Assembly (NCBI GenBank): GCA_029260795.1
Contig: JAJDCO010000010.1
Span: 22,164-86,163, forward strand
DNA: 64,000 bases
Source: Planctomycetota bacterium
GTDB lineage: Bacteria; Planctomycetota; OFTM77
Direction of reading: 5' to 3'
Within the stretch, counting starts at the first letter, position 1. Each line of letters starts with the position of its first letter. The notes beneath the pieces were generated by a model. It saw nothing but the letters and a program-made list of their open reading frames with translations. It was not told where the DNA came from and made no database searches. Position numbers and translations under genes: made by a program. Shown in pieces: positions 1 to 9,846 of the stretch.

Positions 1-1
1 A

Positions 2-2758
2 CCCGAGACGCCCCGCGAGACCTGGGACGCGCGCTTCTTGATCAACGGTCTCAAGGGCTGGCCGGACGACCGCTCCCGTACGGATGCGGACATTCTCGTC
101 TCACGGGGCGAGCAGGACCTACCGGTTTTGCGGCGGACTTTCCTCGAGGTACAAGTTCCGCGGCTGAAGGCCGCGCTGGCCGAGATCCTGGGCCGTCTTC
201 GCGACGATCAATCCTACAACGCGCTGGTCCGGGCGCTGGAGACCACCTCAGGCCACGAGCATCCAGCCGTGTACTTTCGTTCGCTCTTTCTGATCGATCG
301 CGCGCGGGCGGTTCCGGATGTGACCCGCCTGTTGGAGCATCGCATCACGGCGCTGCGGAACTCGGCCGAAGCCTTCTTGAACGAGAACCTCCGGCGCGAG
401 GAGTCCGCCGAGGTCGAACGGTATCTCACGGCGCGAAAGACCTCCGTGCGGCTTCGGGCTCATCGCATCTTGGCGCGAGTCGCACCGCTGGAGTCGATCG
501 AGCACTTCATCGCCGGTCTCGGTGACGACCAAGCCTCGATCGCTCAGCTTTGCCTCGAGCGCCTGGCCGAGGTCTCCGATCCGGTCATTCTCGAGCGCCT
601 GGCGGCCGAGGCGCGCTCGTTCCCGTCGCGGCGCGGCGCTTATGCCAGCCTCGCCCTCGTCCTTCGCGAAGAGCGTCACGGTGAAGAGATCCTGCAGCCT
701 TCGGACCTTGCGCGCTATCGCCCGTCCTTGCTGCGAGCCGATCCTCTCGAGGCCGGAGTTGCCGCGGTGGTCGTCGCGACGCTCGGCTATCGCTCCGACG
801 ATCCCGAGCATGCCGAGTTGCTCAATCGCGAAGCTCCGACCGCCTTGGTCGCCGCCTTGGCAGTCCGCGGCTACTACCGCGACTACGCGACGCTCGCACC
901 GCGCATCGTATCCCGGCTCACTCTGCTGAGTGGGGAGAGCATCGGCCGCGAGGTTCCCGCCTGGGTCGACTGGTGGGAGAAGCAGCACACGCAGTTTCGA
1001 GCTCGCCGCCGCCTCTTCGACGTGCCGGCAGCCGACTACCGCCATCTCGTCCTCTACTACTTCCGAGGCGATGAGGGGGGAGCGGCCAGGCCGAACAACC
1101 TGCTCTTTCGCGGTCTCGAGCTGCAGGATTCGCCAGCCGTGCCGGGCGAATTCATCTTGTCCGAGGACCAGATGAAGCGGTTGATGGCCCGGATCGAGGG
1201 TTATCATCTCTTCAAACGTCAATCGGCGAGCGAGGCCCGGACCGGTACATTTCGCGAGCTGCGCCTCCAGCTCTACAATCTCGAGAGGACCTGGATCTTC
1301 CCCGAGCCGCTCGATGCTGAGATCGCCGCGCTCGAGGTGGAGCTCTTCGAGAGTGCCCACGAAAACCGTTGGCAGCGCTACTGGGATCGTGACGCTGAGC
1401 CGTCGTTCCGGGCATTCATCGAGGCCAACTGGAGCTGGTGGCGAGAGCCTCGAAGCGATCTCGACCAGCAGCGCCGGATCAAGACGATGATCCTCGCCGC
1501 CTACCAGGGCTTGAGTGAGAACGTCGAGAAGCTTCGAGCGCTCGACGAGCTGGACAGCTTGCTCGCGGACGCACAGGTCCGGGAGCCCGGCGACGCGGTC
1601 AGCATCCTGTTTCGCATCCGTGACGAGGTCGATCCGGAGCGCTTGACGCGTTGGGTCGACGTCATCTGCCACACCCCGGAGACGATGGTCTTCGAGCCGC
1701 TGACGACCTACTTGGCACGACTGCCCAAGGGCGCTGCCGGCCCCTTGCTCGATCAGGTCTTGGCCGCCTATCCCGTCGAGCCGGTGCTCACCTTGCTCGA
1801 CTCGGAGCGAGAAGCGCTCCGCCGGGCCGCGGCGAGCGCGCTTTGGAGATTCGCCGGCGTCGAGACCGAGGAACGACTCCTGGGTCTCCTGGACGACAAC
1901 GATGCCGGTGTCCGCCGCGGTGCGGCGCTGTCGCTCGGACAGCTCCGCTCGAGTCGGGCCCTCGAGCCGCTCGGGGCCCGGCTGGCCGTTTCCGATCCGG
2001 TCGAGCGGGAAGCGATCTGCGAAGCACTCGGCCGCATCGGTGGTGAGCAGGCAAAGAACGTGTTGGCGCAGGCTAGCCTGACGGGCTCGGTCGCCGATCG
2101 GATGGCGGCCGTGCACGGGCTCGGTCTTCTGGCGCCCGAGGTCGGCAGTGCCGCACTGGTCGACGCCTACGTGATCAATGCGGGCGGTGAGGCCGGCCAC
2201 CTCGCACAGCGCATCCTTCGCAACCGGCAGGACGCGATCTCCACTCAGCGACTGCGTGCGCAGCTCTCGGCCGATACGCTGTCCGCCCGGCGAGCGGCCG
2301 CCGTGCTCCTCGGCTCGCGGGGTGACCGCGACGCTATTCCCGTGCTCATCGAGAGTGACCGGCTGTCGGTCGAGTCGGACACCGAGGTCCGCGAGGTCCT
2401 CACGAGCCTGACCGCCTACGCACCTCTCGTCGAAGGCGCGTCCTACTCACTCTGGTGGAACGCCAACCGGGAGAAGCCTCCGGCCGTGTGGATCATCGAT
2501 GCTCTGCGCCGAGAGAACGTCGAGGTCGAGGCGGACGTCCCGATCCGGCTCGACGGTCGAATCAATCCGCGCCTGGTCGAGATCCTGATGGTGGCGACGG
2601 AGCAAGACTGGACGCCCCTGCGCACGCTCGCTTCGCGCACTCTCGCCGAGCTCCTCGAGGTGCCGGTGCCCCAAGGCGGGCAGCGAGGAACCGATTCCGA
2701 ACGCCTCCGCGACTACTGGGACGCCATGTGGCTGCAGCATCCCGATCACGACGTCTGA
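2..2758 (+). CDS. HEAT-repeat protein, 5' end cut off by the window
   Basis: The frame stays open without a stop from base 2, and the translated codons before the track's TTG at 38 (…TWDARF) look like coding sequence. The gene therefore begins outside the window and the TTG is not its start. Two HEAT-type blocks can be seen. One is near the visible N-terminus (alternating short helices such as VRLRAHRILARVAPLESIE). The other is C-terminal (about residues 595-830 of the track ORF), with repeats such as LRRAAASALWRFAG and VRRGAALSLGQLRSS. The middle third has no motif I recognise. HEAT solenoids normally act as protein-binding scaffolds, so no enzymatic role is proposed. A lytic transglycosylase gene follows 9 bases after the stop, so the two may be co-transcribed. 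Confidence 0.8.
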   Translation, partial: PETPRETWDARFLINGLKGWPDDRSRTDADILVSRGEQDLPVLRRTFLEVQVPRLKAALAEILGRLRDDQSYNALVRALETTSGHEHPAVYFRSLFLIDRARAVPDVTRLLEHRITALRNSAEAFLNENLRREESAEVERYLTARKTSVRLRAHRILARVAPLESIEHFIAGLGDDQASIAQLCLERLAEVSDPVILERLAAEARSFPSRRGAYASLALVLREERHGEEILQPSDLARYRPSLLRADPLEAGVAAVVVATLGYRSDDPEHAELLNREAPTALVAALAVRGYYRDYATLAPRIVSRLTLLSGESIGREVPAWVDWWEKQHTQFRARRRLFDVPAADYRHLVLYYFRGDEGGAARPNNLLFRGLELQDSPAVPGEFILSEDQMKRLMARIEGYHLFKRQSASEARTGTFRELRLQLYNLERTWIFPEPLDAEIAALEVELFESAHENRWQRYWDRDAEPSFRAFIEANWSWWREPRSDLDQQRRIKTMILAAYQGLSENVEKLRALDELDSLLADAQVREPGDAVSILFRIRDEVDPERLTRWVDVICHTPETMVFEPLTTYLARLPKGAAGPLLDQVLAAYPVEPVLTLLDSEREALRRAAASALWRFAGVETEERLLGLLDDNDAGVRRGAALSLGQLRSSRALEPLGARLAVSDPVEREAICEALGRIGGEQAKNVLAQASLTGSVADRMAAVHGLGLLAPEVGSAALVDAYVINAGGEAGHLAQRILRNRQDAISTQRLRAQLSADTLSARRAAAVLLGSRGDRDAIPVLIESDRLSVESDTEVREVLTSLTAYAPLVEGASYSLWWNANREKPPAVWIIDALRRENVEVEADVPIRLDGRINPRLVEILMVATEQDWTPLRTLASRTLAELLEVPVPQGGQRGTDSERLRDYWDAMWLQHPDHDV

Positions 2759-2767
2759 GGACGGCTG

Positions 2768-3436
2768 ATGGAAGGGGCGGGAGAATCACTGGACGGAGGA
2801 AAACATCGGCGATCACTGCAGCTGCGTCTGCTGCTCTTCGGCCTAGTCGTCGTCGGCAACGCCCTGCAGTACGGAGACTGGCTCTGGCGCGAGGCGCTGC
2901 CGGTCTGGCGACTCCGCGCGGTGGTGAGCGAGCTGCGTCGATCGGCGGTCGAGGCCGGCTGGACGCCGTCGATCGTTCGAGCGATTGCCATCGAAGAGAG
3001 TAAGGGCAGATCGCGGGCACGGTCTTCGGCCGGGGCGATCGGGTTACTGCAGCTGCGGCTCACGACCGCGGTCGAGATGGCCGAGCTGCTGGGGTTGCCA
3101 GCTCCCGAGGCGGAGGAGGACCTGTACGATCCGACTCTCAATCTGCGGTTGGGCTGCGAGTACCTGCGTCAGCTTCGACGGCGCTTCGACGGAGACCTGC
3201 GCCTCGTGCTCGCGGCCTACAATGCCGGGCCGACCCGAGTCTCCCGGTGGCGGCGAGAGTCGCCCGAGCTGGCAAGCGCCGTCTTGATTCAGCGGTTCGC
3301 TCCGCGTGAGACGCGAGCCTTCGTCGATCGCGTGATGCGTCGTGCCTGGCGCCTGCGACACCTCGGCGGGCTCCCTGCCGCCGATCCCCCCGAATGGCGA
3401 TCGCCACCGGCTCGCCTCGAGCGCCGGTCGGATTGA
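2768..3436 (+). CDS. membrane-anchored SLT-type lytic transglycosylase
   Basis: A 222-aa protein with one N-terminal hydrophobic segment (about residues 17-40, LRLLLFGLVVVGNALQYG) followed by an SLT (GH23) domain. The catalytic-Glu motif is visible as AIEESKG, then SSAGAIGLLQL, and near the end AAYNAGPTRVSRW. This is the usual ES / GLMQ / AYNAGP signature set of Slt70/MltE-type enzymes, which cut the MurNAc-GlcNAc bond of peptidoglycan with formation of 1,6-anhydroMurNAc. The protein should sit in the inner membrane facing the periplasm. The start ATG lies behind GAGGA with 6-base spacing, 9 bases after the HEAT gene. It could open the wall for envelope machinery. The flagellar cluster's FlgJ lacks a muramidase domain, but this gene is 10 kb away, so a link is only a guess. 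Confidence 0.9.
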   Translation: MEGAGESLDGGKHRRSLQLRLLLFGLVVVGNALQYGDWLWREALPVWRLRAVVSELRRSAVEAGWTPSIVRAIAIEESKGRSRARSSAGAIGLLQLRLTTAVEMAELLGLPAPEAEEDLYDPTLNLRLGCEYLRQLRRRFDGDLRLVLAAYNAGPTRVSRWRRESPELASAVLIQRFAPRETRAFVDRVMRRAWRLRHLGGLPAADPPEWRSPPARLERRSD

Positions 3437-3474
3437 AGGTTCGGGCGTCGCGGGGAGCCGCTGCGGCGGAGGCC

Positions 3475-3487
3475 CCGGCGAAGCCGG
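3475..3487. terminator. small hairpin between convergent genes
   Basis: CCGGC-gaa-GCCGG inverted repeat inside the 138-base gap between the plus-strand transglycosylase and minus-strand rho. There is no U-run, so its function as a terminator is unproven. The GC arms with a gaa loop resemble the larger hairpin at 63643-63661. Confidence 0.3.
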
Positions 3488-3574
3488 AGCGGCACCCGGG
3501 ATTCGGAGCGTCACCGAATCCCAGTCCCGCGTCGGATGATCTCGGAGCGCGTCCTGAACGGACGCCCCCTCGAA

Positions 3575-4930
<1,356 letters not shown>

Positions 4931-5068
4931 CGGTGGGACTCCTCTTTCAGGCTGAGGCCAGGTGAGATTGGCGTGGAGGGAAGAACGATCGCGTGGCGTG
5001 GGTCGAGGCGCACGGCGCTCGAGCATCGGAGGGAAAAGGGAATGTGGTGAAGGTTCGAGAAGAGCGCC

Positions 5069-5752
5069 TCATGACCCACCATCGATGTGGGGAAGGCGTT
5101 CGCGGGAGGTCGATCCGCTGAGCTCGCGATAGAGCTCGTCGACTTGCAGGTCCGTACGTTCCAATGAGTTGGAATTGTCAATAACATAATCGGACCGCCG
5201 ACGCTTTGCATTGACGGGTTTTTGAAATTTTTCACGTTGCGCGACTTCCGTAGCCGACCAACCGCGTTCGCGCTGCGCGCGCTCACTCCGCTGCTCGGCC
5301 GAGGTCTCCACGAACACGATGTGATCGCAGCGATCCGCCCACGGAGTTTCCAGGAGGAGGGGCACGTCGAGCACCACCATGACCGGCGCCGCACGACGAC
5401 CGGCCGTCACCTCGGATCGAAGCTCCTCGAGGCGCCCTTCGATGCGCGTCCGCACGTGCGGATGGATCAGGGCCTCCAAAGCCGCCTTGCCGCCCTCGTC
5501 CGAGAACACCTGGCGAGCGAGAGCCGATCGGATCACTCGGCCGGACTCGTCGAAGACCGACGCTCCGAAGCGCTCGCGCACCGCCTGGCGAACCGTCTCC
5601 TCCTCGAGTGCTTCGTGCGCCCAGCGATCGGCATCGATCACGATCGCTCCGTGAGTCGCCAGGCGACGAGCGACGGTCGACTTGCCGCTCGCCACGCCTC
5701 CGACTAGGCCGACGAGGACCAAGACATCGGGTGAGTACCGTGATGTGCTCAT
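5069..5752 (-). CDS. coaE: dephospho-CoA kinase
   Basis: Last step of coenzyme A synthesis: phosphorylates the 3'-OH of dephospho-CoA using ATP in the cytosol. The 227-aa product has the P-loop GGVASGKST (18-26), VIDADRWAHEAL after it (substrate-site Asp), FSDEGGKAALEALIHPHVR, the VVLDVPLLLE segment and FVETSAEQRSERAQRERGW, all standard for CoaE. The length is slightly above the usual ~200 aa because of a Ser/Arg-rich tail. The start is ATG at 5752. It is followed by rho on the same strand, an arrangement I associate with Planctomycetota (recollection, not checked). A TTGACC-N18-TAGCCT promoter candidate lies about 80 bases upstream. Confidence 0.95.
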   Translation of the reverse strand: MSTSRYSPDVLVLVGLVGGVASGKSTVARRLATHGAIVIDADRWAHEALEEETVRQAVRERFGASVFDESGRVIRSALARQVFSDEGGKAALEALIHPHVRTRIEGRLEELRSEVTAGRRAAPVMVVLDVPLLLETPWADRCDHIVFVETSAEQRSERAQRERGWSATEVAQREKFQKPVNAKRRRSDYVIDNSNSLERTDLQVDELYRELSGSTSRERLPHIDGGS

Positions 5753-5832
5753 CGAGTGGCTCGTTCAGGTGAATCGTGGGAAGGCTGGAGGGCGCAGCGA
5801 GGCGGGAAAGGGCGACGAGTCGCTGCTCTTTG

Positions 5833-5862
5833 AGGCTAGCAGAGCGGGAGGCGGAGGGTCAA
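5833..5862 (-). promoter_or_regulatory. candidate sigma-70 promoter for coaE-rho
   Basis: Minus-strand TTGACC, an 18-base spacer and TAGCCT. The -35 box is strong and the -10 is weak (3 of 6). It lies 80 bases before the coaE ATG in the divergent gap. Confidence 0.35.
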
Positions 5863-6000
5863 CGGGGCAACCTCGTCCCTCCTCACGGTCGAGCTCCGAG
5901 GGAGGCAAAGGGAGACGCGTTCCCACGACGGATCGCCGGGCAGCCGAGCAGCCCTTCTGTAAGGCTTTGCCCTAGCGCGGTTTGATCGGTCGGTTTTGGC

Positions 6001-6030
6001 TTGACCGTCTCTGGAGGCCATTCCTATAAT
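6001..6030 (+). promoter_or_regulatory. strong sigma-70 type promoter
   Basis: TTGACC, an 18-base spacer, then a perfect TATAAT. It is the best vegetative promoter in the window. Transcription would start near 6037, giving a leader of roughly 185 bases before the ATG at 6224. Confidence 0.75.
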
Positions 6031-6223
6031 GCGCCGCGCTTCGGCCGGATGGAACCGAGCCGGATATAGGAGAAGCACGACGGTCGCCGTTCCCGTGCCT
6101 CAGAGGCACACCCGATCCGCGGCTGTCCGACCACTTGGGATCATTGCGACGGTTCGTCCCGACGAACGGAACTTCGTTGGACTCGGGCCGCGAGACACAC
6201 TCCTTTGGAGGGAGGCCGTGAGC

Positions 6224-7468
6224 ATGCATCGGGAAAGCGGAGCTGTCCACGTTCACGTCTTCTGGCTGATCTTCTTCTTCCTGATTGCGGCAGCAGGCTG
6301 GGCCGCATTCATGGTGCAGTCCGATGCGCGTGCCGCCGCCGAGAGCGACTGGGCGGGCGCCATCGAGAACGAGAAGAAGGCGCTGGACCGCATCGACGAG
6401 CTGGCTCAGGAAACGGCGGCGATCTCGCAGGTCGTCGGATTCCGGGACCCGGACGATGCATTGAGCAACACGGTTCGGACTGTCATCGAGGGACAGATCC
6501 AGAATCTGCGCGACGCGCATCCCACGATCGTCACCGAAGAGAAGACGACCCTTCAGGACATCCTGCCGTCGTTCGTCGCGGCTTTCGATCAGCAACGCCA
6601 GCTCGTGACGGCCCGCGAGGGCGACATCACGAATCGCGAGGGCCAGATCACGAGCCTCGAGGCGTCGCGGGACCAGATCCAGACCGACCTGCAGCAGCAG
6701 ATCCGTGACAAGGACAGCCAGCTTCAGGCCGCCAACGCGCGAGCCGATCAACAGGAGCGCGATCTTCAGGCGCGAATCGACGACCTGCGTCAGCGGGAGC
6801 AGCAGCTCGAGGGCGAGGTTACGAACCTCAAGGCCGAGCACGCCACCCAGGTCGAAGAGATGACGTCAAACGTTCGCGATCGCGACGCACGCATCGCCGG
6901 CCAGGCCGCCAAGCTGCGCATCCTCTACCCCGAGGACAAGCCGGACGGCGCGGTCATCGATGCGGATCCGCGCACCATGACCGCTTTCGTCGACATCGGT
7001 CGACGAGACGGTGCTCAAGAAGGCCTGCGCTTCACCGCCTACCACATCGGTAAGGGGGGAGTGCGCGAGCCCAAGGGCACGGTCAAGGTCTCCGAGGTCT
7101 TCGATACCTACTCCAAGGCGATCATCGAGACGCCGCAGGATCGGTTCGAGCCGATGGGCAAGGGCGACATTCTCGTCAACCCGCTCTTCGATCGCGACCG
7201 CTCGAAGATCTTCGTGTTCGTGGGTCGCTTCCCGGGCCGGTACAACCAAGAGCAGCTCAAGCTCATGATTGCCGCCGCCGGTGGTGAGGTGCGGACGGAG
7301 GTCGGCGCCGACACGGACTTCCTGATCGTCGGCGAAGTCGGTGATCCCACGCTCGAAGAGGGTGAGGCGCAGATCGATCCGACGCAGACGCAGGAGTATC
7401 AGAAGGCGTTGCGTTACGGCGTTCAGATCCTGTCCGCCAACGACGTGATTCGCTACGTTCGAAGCTGA
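6224..7468 (+). CDS. membrane-anchored coiled-coil protein with C-terminal BRCT-like domain
   Basis: The track ORF begins at 6029, but ATG at 6224 has GGAGG 8 bases upstream and directly precedes a transmembrane helix, so 414 aa are annotated. Order: a single TM helix (about 9-31, VFWLIFFFLIAAAGWAAFMV); a long Glu/Gln/Asp-rich coiled coil (about 40-215); a globular middle part (about 245-320, AFVDIGRRDGAQEGLRF); a C-terminal BRCT-like fold (about 327-414) with FVGRFPG, AAAGGEVRTEV, DTDFLIVGE and a closing YGVQILSANDVIRYV, matching the BRCT pattern. BRCT domains usually bind phosphopeptides or DNA ends (NAD-dependent ligase, RFC1). One tethered to a membrane by a coiled coil is unusual, and I cannot assign a function. 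The gene stands alone between its own promoter and a hairpin. Confidence 0.85.
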   Translation: MHRESGAVHVHVFWLIFFFLIAAAGWAAFMVQSDARAAAESDWAGAIENEKKALDRIDELAQETAAISQVVGFRDPDDALSNTVRTVIEGQIQNLRDAHPTIVTEEKTTLQDILPSFVAAFDQQRQLVTAREGDITNREGQITSLEASRDQIQTDLQQQIRDKDSQLQAANARADQQERDLQARIDDLRQREQQLEGEVTNLKAEHATQVEEMTSNVRDRDARIAGQAAKLRILYPEDKPDGAVIDADPRTMTAFVDIGRRDGAQEGLRFTAYHIGKGGVREPKGTVKVSEVFDTYSKAIIETPQDRFEPMGKGDILVNPLFDRDRSKIFVFVGRFPGRYNQEQLKLMIAAAGGEVRTEVGADTDFLIVGEVGDPTLEEGEAQIDPTQTQEYQKALRYGVQILSANDVIRYVRS

Positions 7469-7508
7469 GCTCACCCAGAGCTCCGCGAACGAACCGGAAG
7501 CCATCGAA

Positions 7509-7539
7509 GACGCCCGTCGCAGTGAGTGCGGCGGGCGTC
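7509..7539 (+). terminator. strong hairpin after the BRCT gene
   Basis: GACGCCCGTCGCA pairs with TGCGGCGGGCGTC (13 bp with one G-U) around a 5-base loop, 40 bases after the stop. The following bases are only mildly T-rich (gtccgttggtc), so termination may need Rho. Confidence 0.6.
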
Positions 7540-7572
7540 GTCCGTTGGTCCCTCTCTCGACGGTCGGCGTGA

Positions 7573-7601
7573 TTGACCGTTCTGGGCACGACCTCTAGAA
7601 T
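7573..7601 (+). promoter_or_regulatory. sigma-70 type promoter for tatC
   Basis: TTGACC, a 17-base spacer, TAGAAT. Both boxes are close to consensus with ideal spacing. It lies about 117 bases before the tatC ATG. Confidence 0.65.
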
Positions 7602-7718
7602 CACCGGCCCCGAGGAGAGCCGGCTGCAACATCCGCCTCCCGACCGAGAGTCACCCCGCGACAGCGCGTCTTCCAGGGGTGGCGGCTGACCCGGTGGCGG
7701 AACACCTGGAGCAAGGCG

Positions 7719-8594
7719 ATGCCCGAAGAACCCGAGAGCGGCTCCCCCGAGCCTTCGGCCCCTTCCGGATCGACGGAGGAGACCGAGGCTCACACGCGGA
7801 CCGCGGACCCGTCTTCGACCAACGGTCGGGGTGCGACGGACCCGCAGGATGGCGAGCGGGAAGAGATGGTCCGCATGACGCTGGGCGAGCACCTCAATGA
7901 GCTGCGTTCTCGCCTGATCCGGATCGTGCTCCTCTTCATCGGTGCCTTCATCATCGCGTTCTTCTTTCAGGATGAGCTCGTCCGATTCATCATGCAGCCG
8001 TACTACCGCGTCAAGGGCGCGGGTGAGAAGCTGCTCGGCACCGAGGCGCAGGCGGCATTCATCTTCACGATCAAGATCTGTGGACTGAGCGCGCTCTTTG
8101 TGACCGTTCCCCTCGCCGTCCACCAGCTCTGGTCGTTCATCGCGGCCGGCCTGTACAAGCACGAGCGCCGCTACATCCGAGTCTTCTTCCCCATGTCGAT
8201 GGGGCTCTTCTTGGCGGGAATGACGCTCGGCTACACGATGCTCGTTCCCTACGGCCTCGAGTTCCTCATCAACTACGGCGAAGAGTTCGTGCAGATGCGG
8301 CCGACGCCGGCCAACTACCTGACGATCCTCGTCATCTTGACGCTCGTCCTCGGCGCGGTCTTCCAGCTGCCGCTCGTGATGATGTTCTTCGCCAAGATCG
8401 GTCTCGTCACACCGGAAACCTATCGCGCCAAGCGCCGGTACTTCATCCTGGGTGCTTTCATCGGAGCCGCGCTCTTGACGCCGCCCGACCCCATCACCCA
8501 GAGCCTCCTGGCGATCCCGACTCTCTTTCTCTACGAGTTCGGGATCCTGCTCTCCAAGTGGAACTTCGCACCCAAACCACCTCCCTCATCGTGA
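7719..8594 (+). CDS. tatC: Sec-independent (twin-arginine) translocase subunit TatC
   Basis: The inner-membrane receptor of the Tat pathway, which recognises twin-arginine signal peptides on folded proteins. The 291-aa product starts with a Ser/Pro/Glu-rich cytosolic extension of about 50 residues, then the TatC signature LGEHLNELRSRL and six hydrophobic helices. FIAAGLYKHERRY in the first half and the PPDPITQSLLAIPTLFLYE segment near the end are typical of the family. No tatA/tatB is in the window. The start ATG at 7719 has a weak GGAG upstream. It is transcribed from the promoter at 7573-7601 and followed 36 bases later by the ychF-like gene. Confidence 0.95.
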   Translation: MPEEPESGSPEPSAPSGSTEETEAHTRTADPSSTNGRGATDPQDGEREEMVRMTLGEHLNELRSRLIRIVLLFIGAFIIAFFFQDELVRFIMQPYYRVKGAGEKLLGTEAQAAFIFTIKICGLSALFVTVPLAVHQLWSFIAAGLYKHERRYIRVFFPMSMGLFLAGMTLGYTMLVPYGLEFLINYGEEFVQMRPTPANYLTILVILTLVLGAVFQLPLVMMFFAKIGLVTPETYRAKRRYFILGAFIGAALLTPPDPITQSLLAIPTLFLYEFGILLSKWNFAPKPPPSS

Positions 8595-8630
8595 GCTCAA
8601 AGCGGCCGTGAAGGCCCGGATCAAATCAGC

Positions 8631-9692
8631 ATGAAAATCGGACTCTGCGGATTCCCGGCATCGGGTAAATCGACTGTCTTCAATGCGCTCAGTGCTCAAG
8701 GAGTGCCGACCGGCATCCCGACCCCGCCTCAGGGAGATCGCCATGTGGCAGCCGTGCCGGTGCCCGACCTTCGGCTCGTCAAGCTGAGGGACATCTACCA
8801 ACCAAAGAAGTTCACTCTCTCGCAGGTCGAGTTCACCGACTTCCCCGGGATCCCGCTCGAAGAGACCAAGGGCAAGGGCGAGCTCATGGCCGATGTGCGC
8901 GCGATGGACGCTTTGGTGCTCGTGCTTCGCGGGTTCGAATCGGACCTGGTCGCCGAGGAGATCGACCCGGTCGGTGAGCTCGCCTCCTTGAAGGCCGAGT
9001 TTCTTTTGGCCGACATGGCGATGATCGAGAAACGCATCGAGCGGCTCGAGGCTTCGACGAAGAAGCCGACCAAGACACAGGACCGCGACAAGAAAGAGCT
9101 CGCCGTCCTGCTTCGCTGTCAAGCCCAGGTCGAATCGGAGCAGAGCCTGAGCGAGATGAAGCTCGACTCGACCGAGGAGGAGATGACGCGGGGCTTCCGC
9201 TTCTTGACCCAGAAGCCGCTCGTCGCCGTGCTGAACATCGAGGATGACGCCGCACGGCCGGACCTCGTGGCGAAGATCGGCGCCGAGGTGGCGGTCGTCG
9301 AGCTCATGAACGCGAAGATCGAAGAGGAGATCTCTCAGCTCGACGAGGAGGAGAGGACGGCTTTCCTGGCGGACTTCGGCATCGAGGAGCCCGCTCGCGG
9401 CCGCATCCTCCGCGCGATCTACGAAGCCTCCGGGCTGCACTCCTTCTTCACCGTCGGTGAGGACGAGGTCCGGGCCTGGGCCATCCACCAGCAAGACCAC
9501 GCCGTCACGGCCGCGAGCAAGATCCACTCGGACATCGCGCGCGGGTTCATTCGCGCCGAGGTCGTCGGATACGAGGACTTCATGACGGCCGGCGACATGA
9601 AGACGGTCAAGGCCAACGGCCAGGCTCGGCTCGAAGGCAAGGAGTACACGGTCCGAGACGGCGACATCATCAACTTCCGCTTCAGCGTGTGA
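8631..9692 (+). CDS. YchF/OLA1-family GTPase/ATPase (divergent)
   Basis: A 353-aa Obg-superfamily protein of the YchF/OLA1 group, which binds ATP or GTP and associates with ribosomes. Visible: G1 loop GFPASGKST (7-15), where classical YchF has a PNVGKST-like loop; G3 DFPGIP; the YchF helical insertion (about 110-200); LNIEDD at the position of the family's altered G4 motif (NxxE); and a C-terminal TGS-like end with YEDFMTAGDMKTVKANGQ and YTVRDGDIINFRF, which is diagnostic of YchF. The N/V to A/S replacements in the P-loop and the slightly short length suggest a divergent subfamily. Start ATG at 8631, 36 bases after tatC. Confidence 0.85.
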   Translation: MKIGLCGFPASGKSTVFNALSAQGVPTGIPTPPQGDRHVAAVPVPDLRLVKLRDIYQPKKFTLSQVEFTDFPGIPLEETKGKGELMADVRAMDALVLVLRGFESDLVAEEIDPVGELASLKAEFLLADMAMIEKRIERLEASTKKPTKTQDRDKKELAVLLRCQAQVESEQSLSEMKLDSTEEEMTRGFRFLTQKPLVAVLNIEDDAARPDLVAKIGAEVAVVELMNAKIEEEISQLDEEERTAFLADFGIEEPARGRILRAIYEASGLHSFFTVGEDEVRAWAIHQQDHAVTAASKIHSDIARGFIRAEVVGYEDFMTAGDMKTVKANGQARLEGKEYTVRDGDIINFRFSV

Positions 9693-9846
9693 CGCCCCGC
9701 GGTCGCGACCGAGTGCAGGCGCGAGCCGACGCTCCGAGCCGCTTCGGGTCGACGAGATCCCGACGGCCCCCGAGCCGCGCCCGAACGTCCTGGAAGCGGG
9801 GTGGCCGCAACGAACGGACGCCCTGACGGCAGAGGAATCCTCCTGC

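Larger units (their letters stand above)
5753..6223. other. divergent intergenic region between coaE and the BRCT-protein gene
   Basis: 471 bases with no credible gene; ORFs here are shadows with Arg/Pro/Gly-rich translation. It holds the plus-strand promoter at 6001-6030, a candidate minus-strand promoter at 5833-5862, and a long 5' leader (about 185 bases) for the BRCT gene. The leader contains the short inverted repeat GTTCGTC-cc-GACGAAC. Confidence 0.7.

Noticed and set aside
38-40. TTG as the start codon of the first ORF
   Set aside because: The frame stays open and coding-like to the window edge, so the true start lies upstream.
248-2200. 650-aa minus-strand ORF across the HEAT gene
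   Set aside because: High-GC antisense reading frame; no recognisable domain, and the plus strand shows HEAT repeats.
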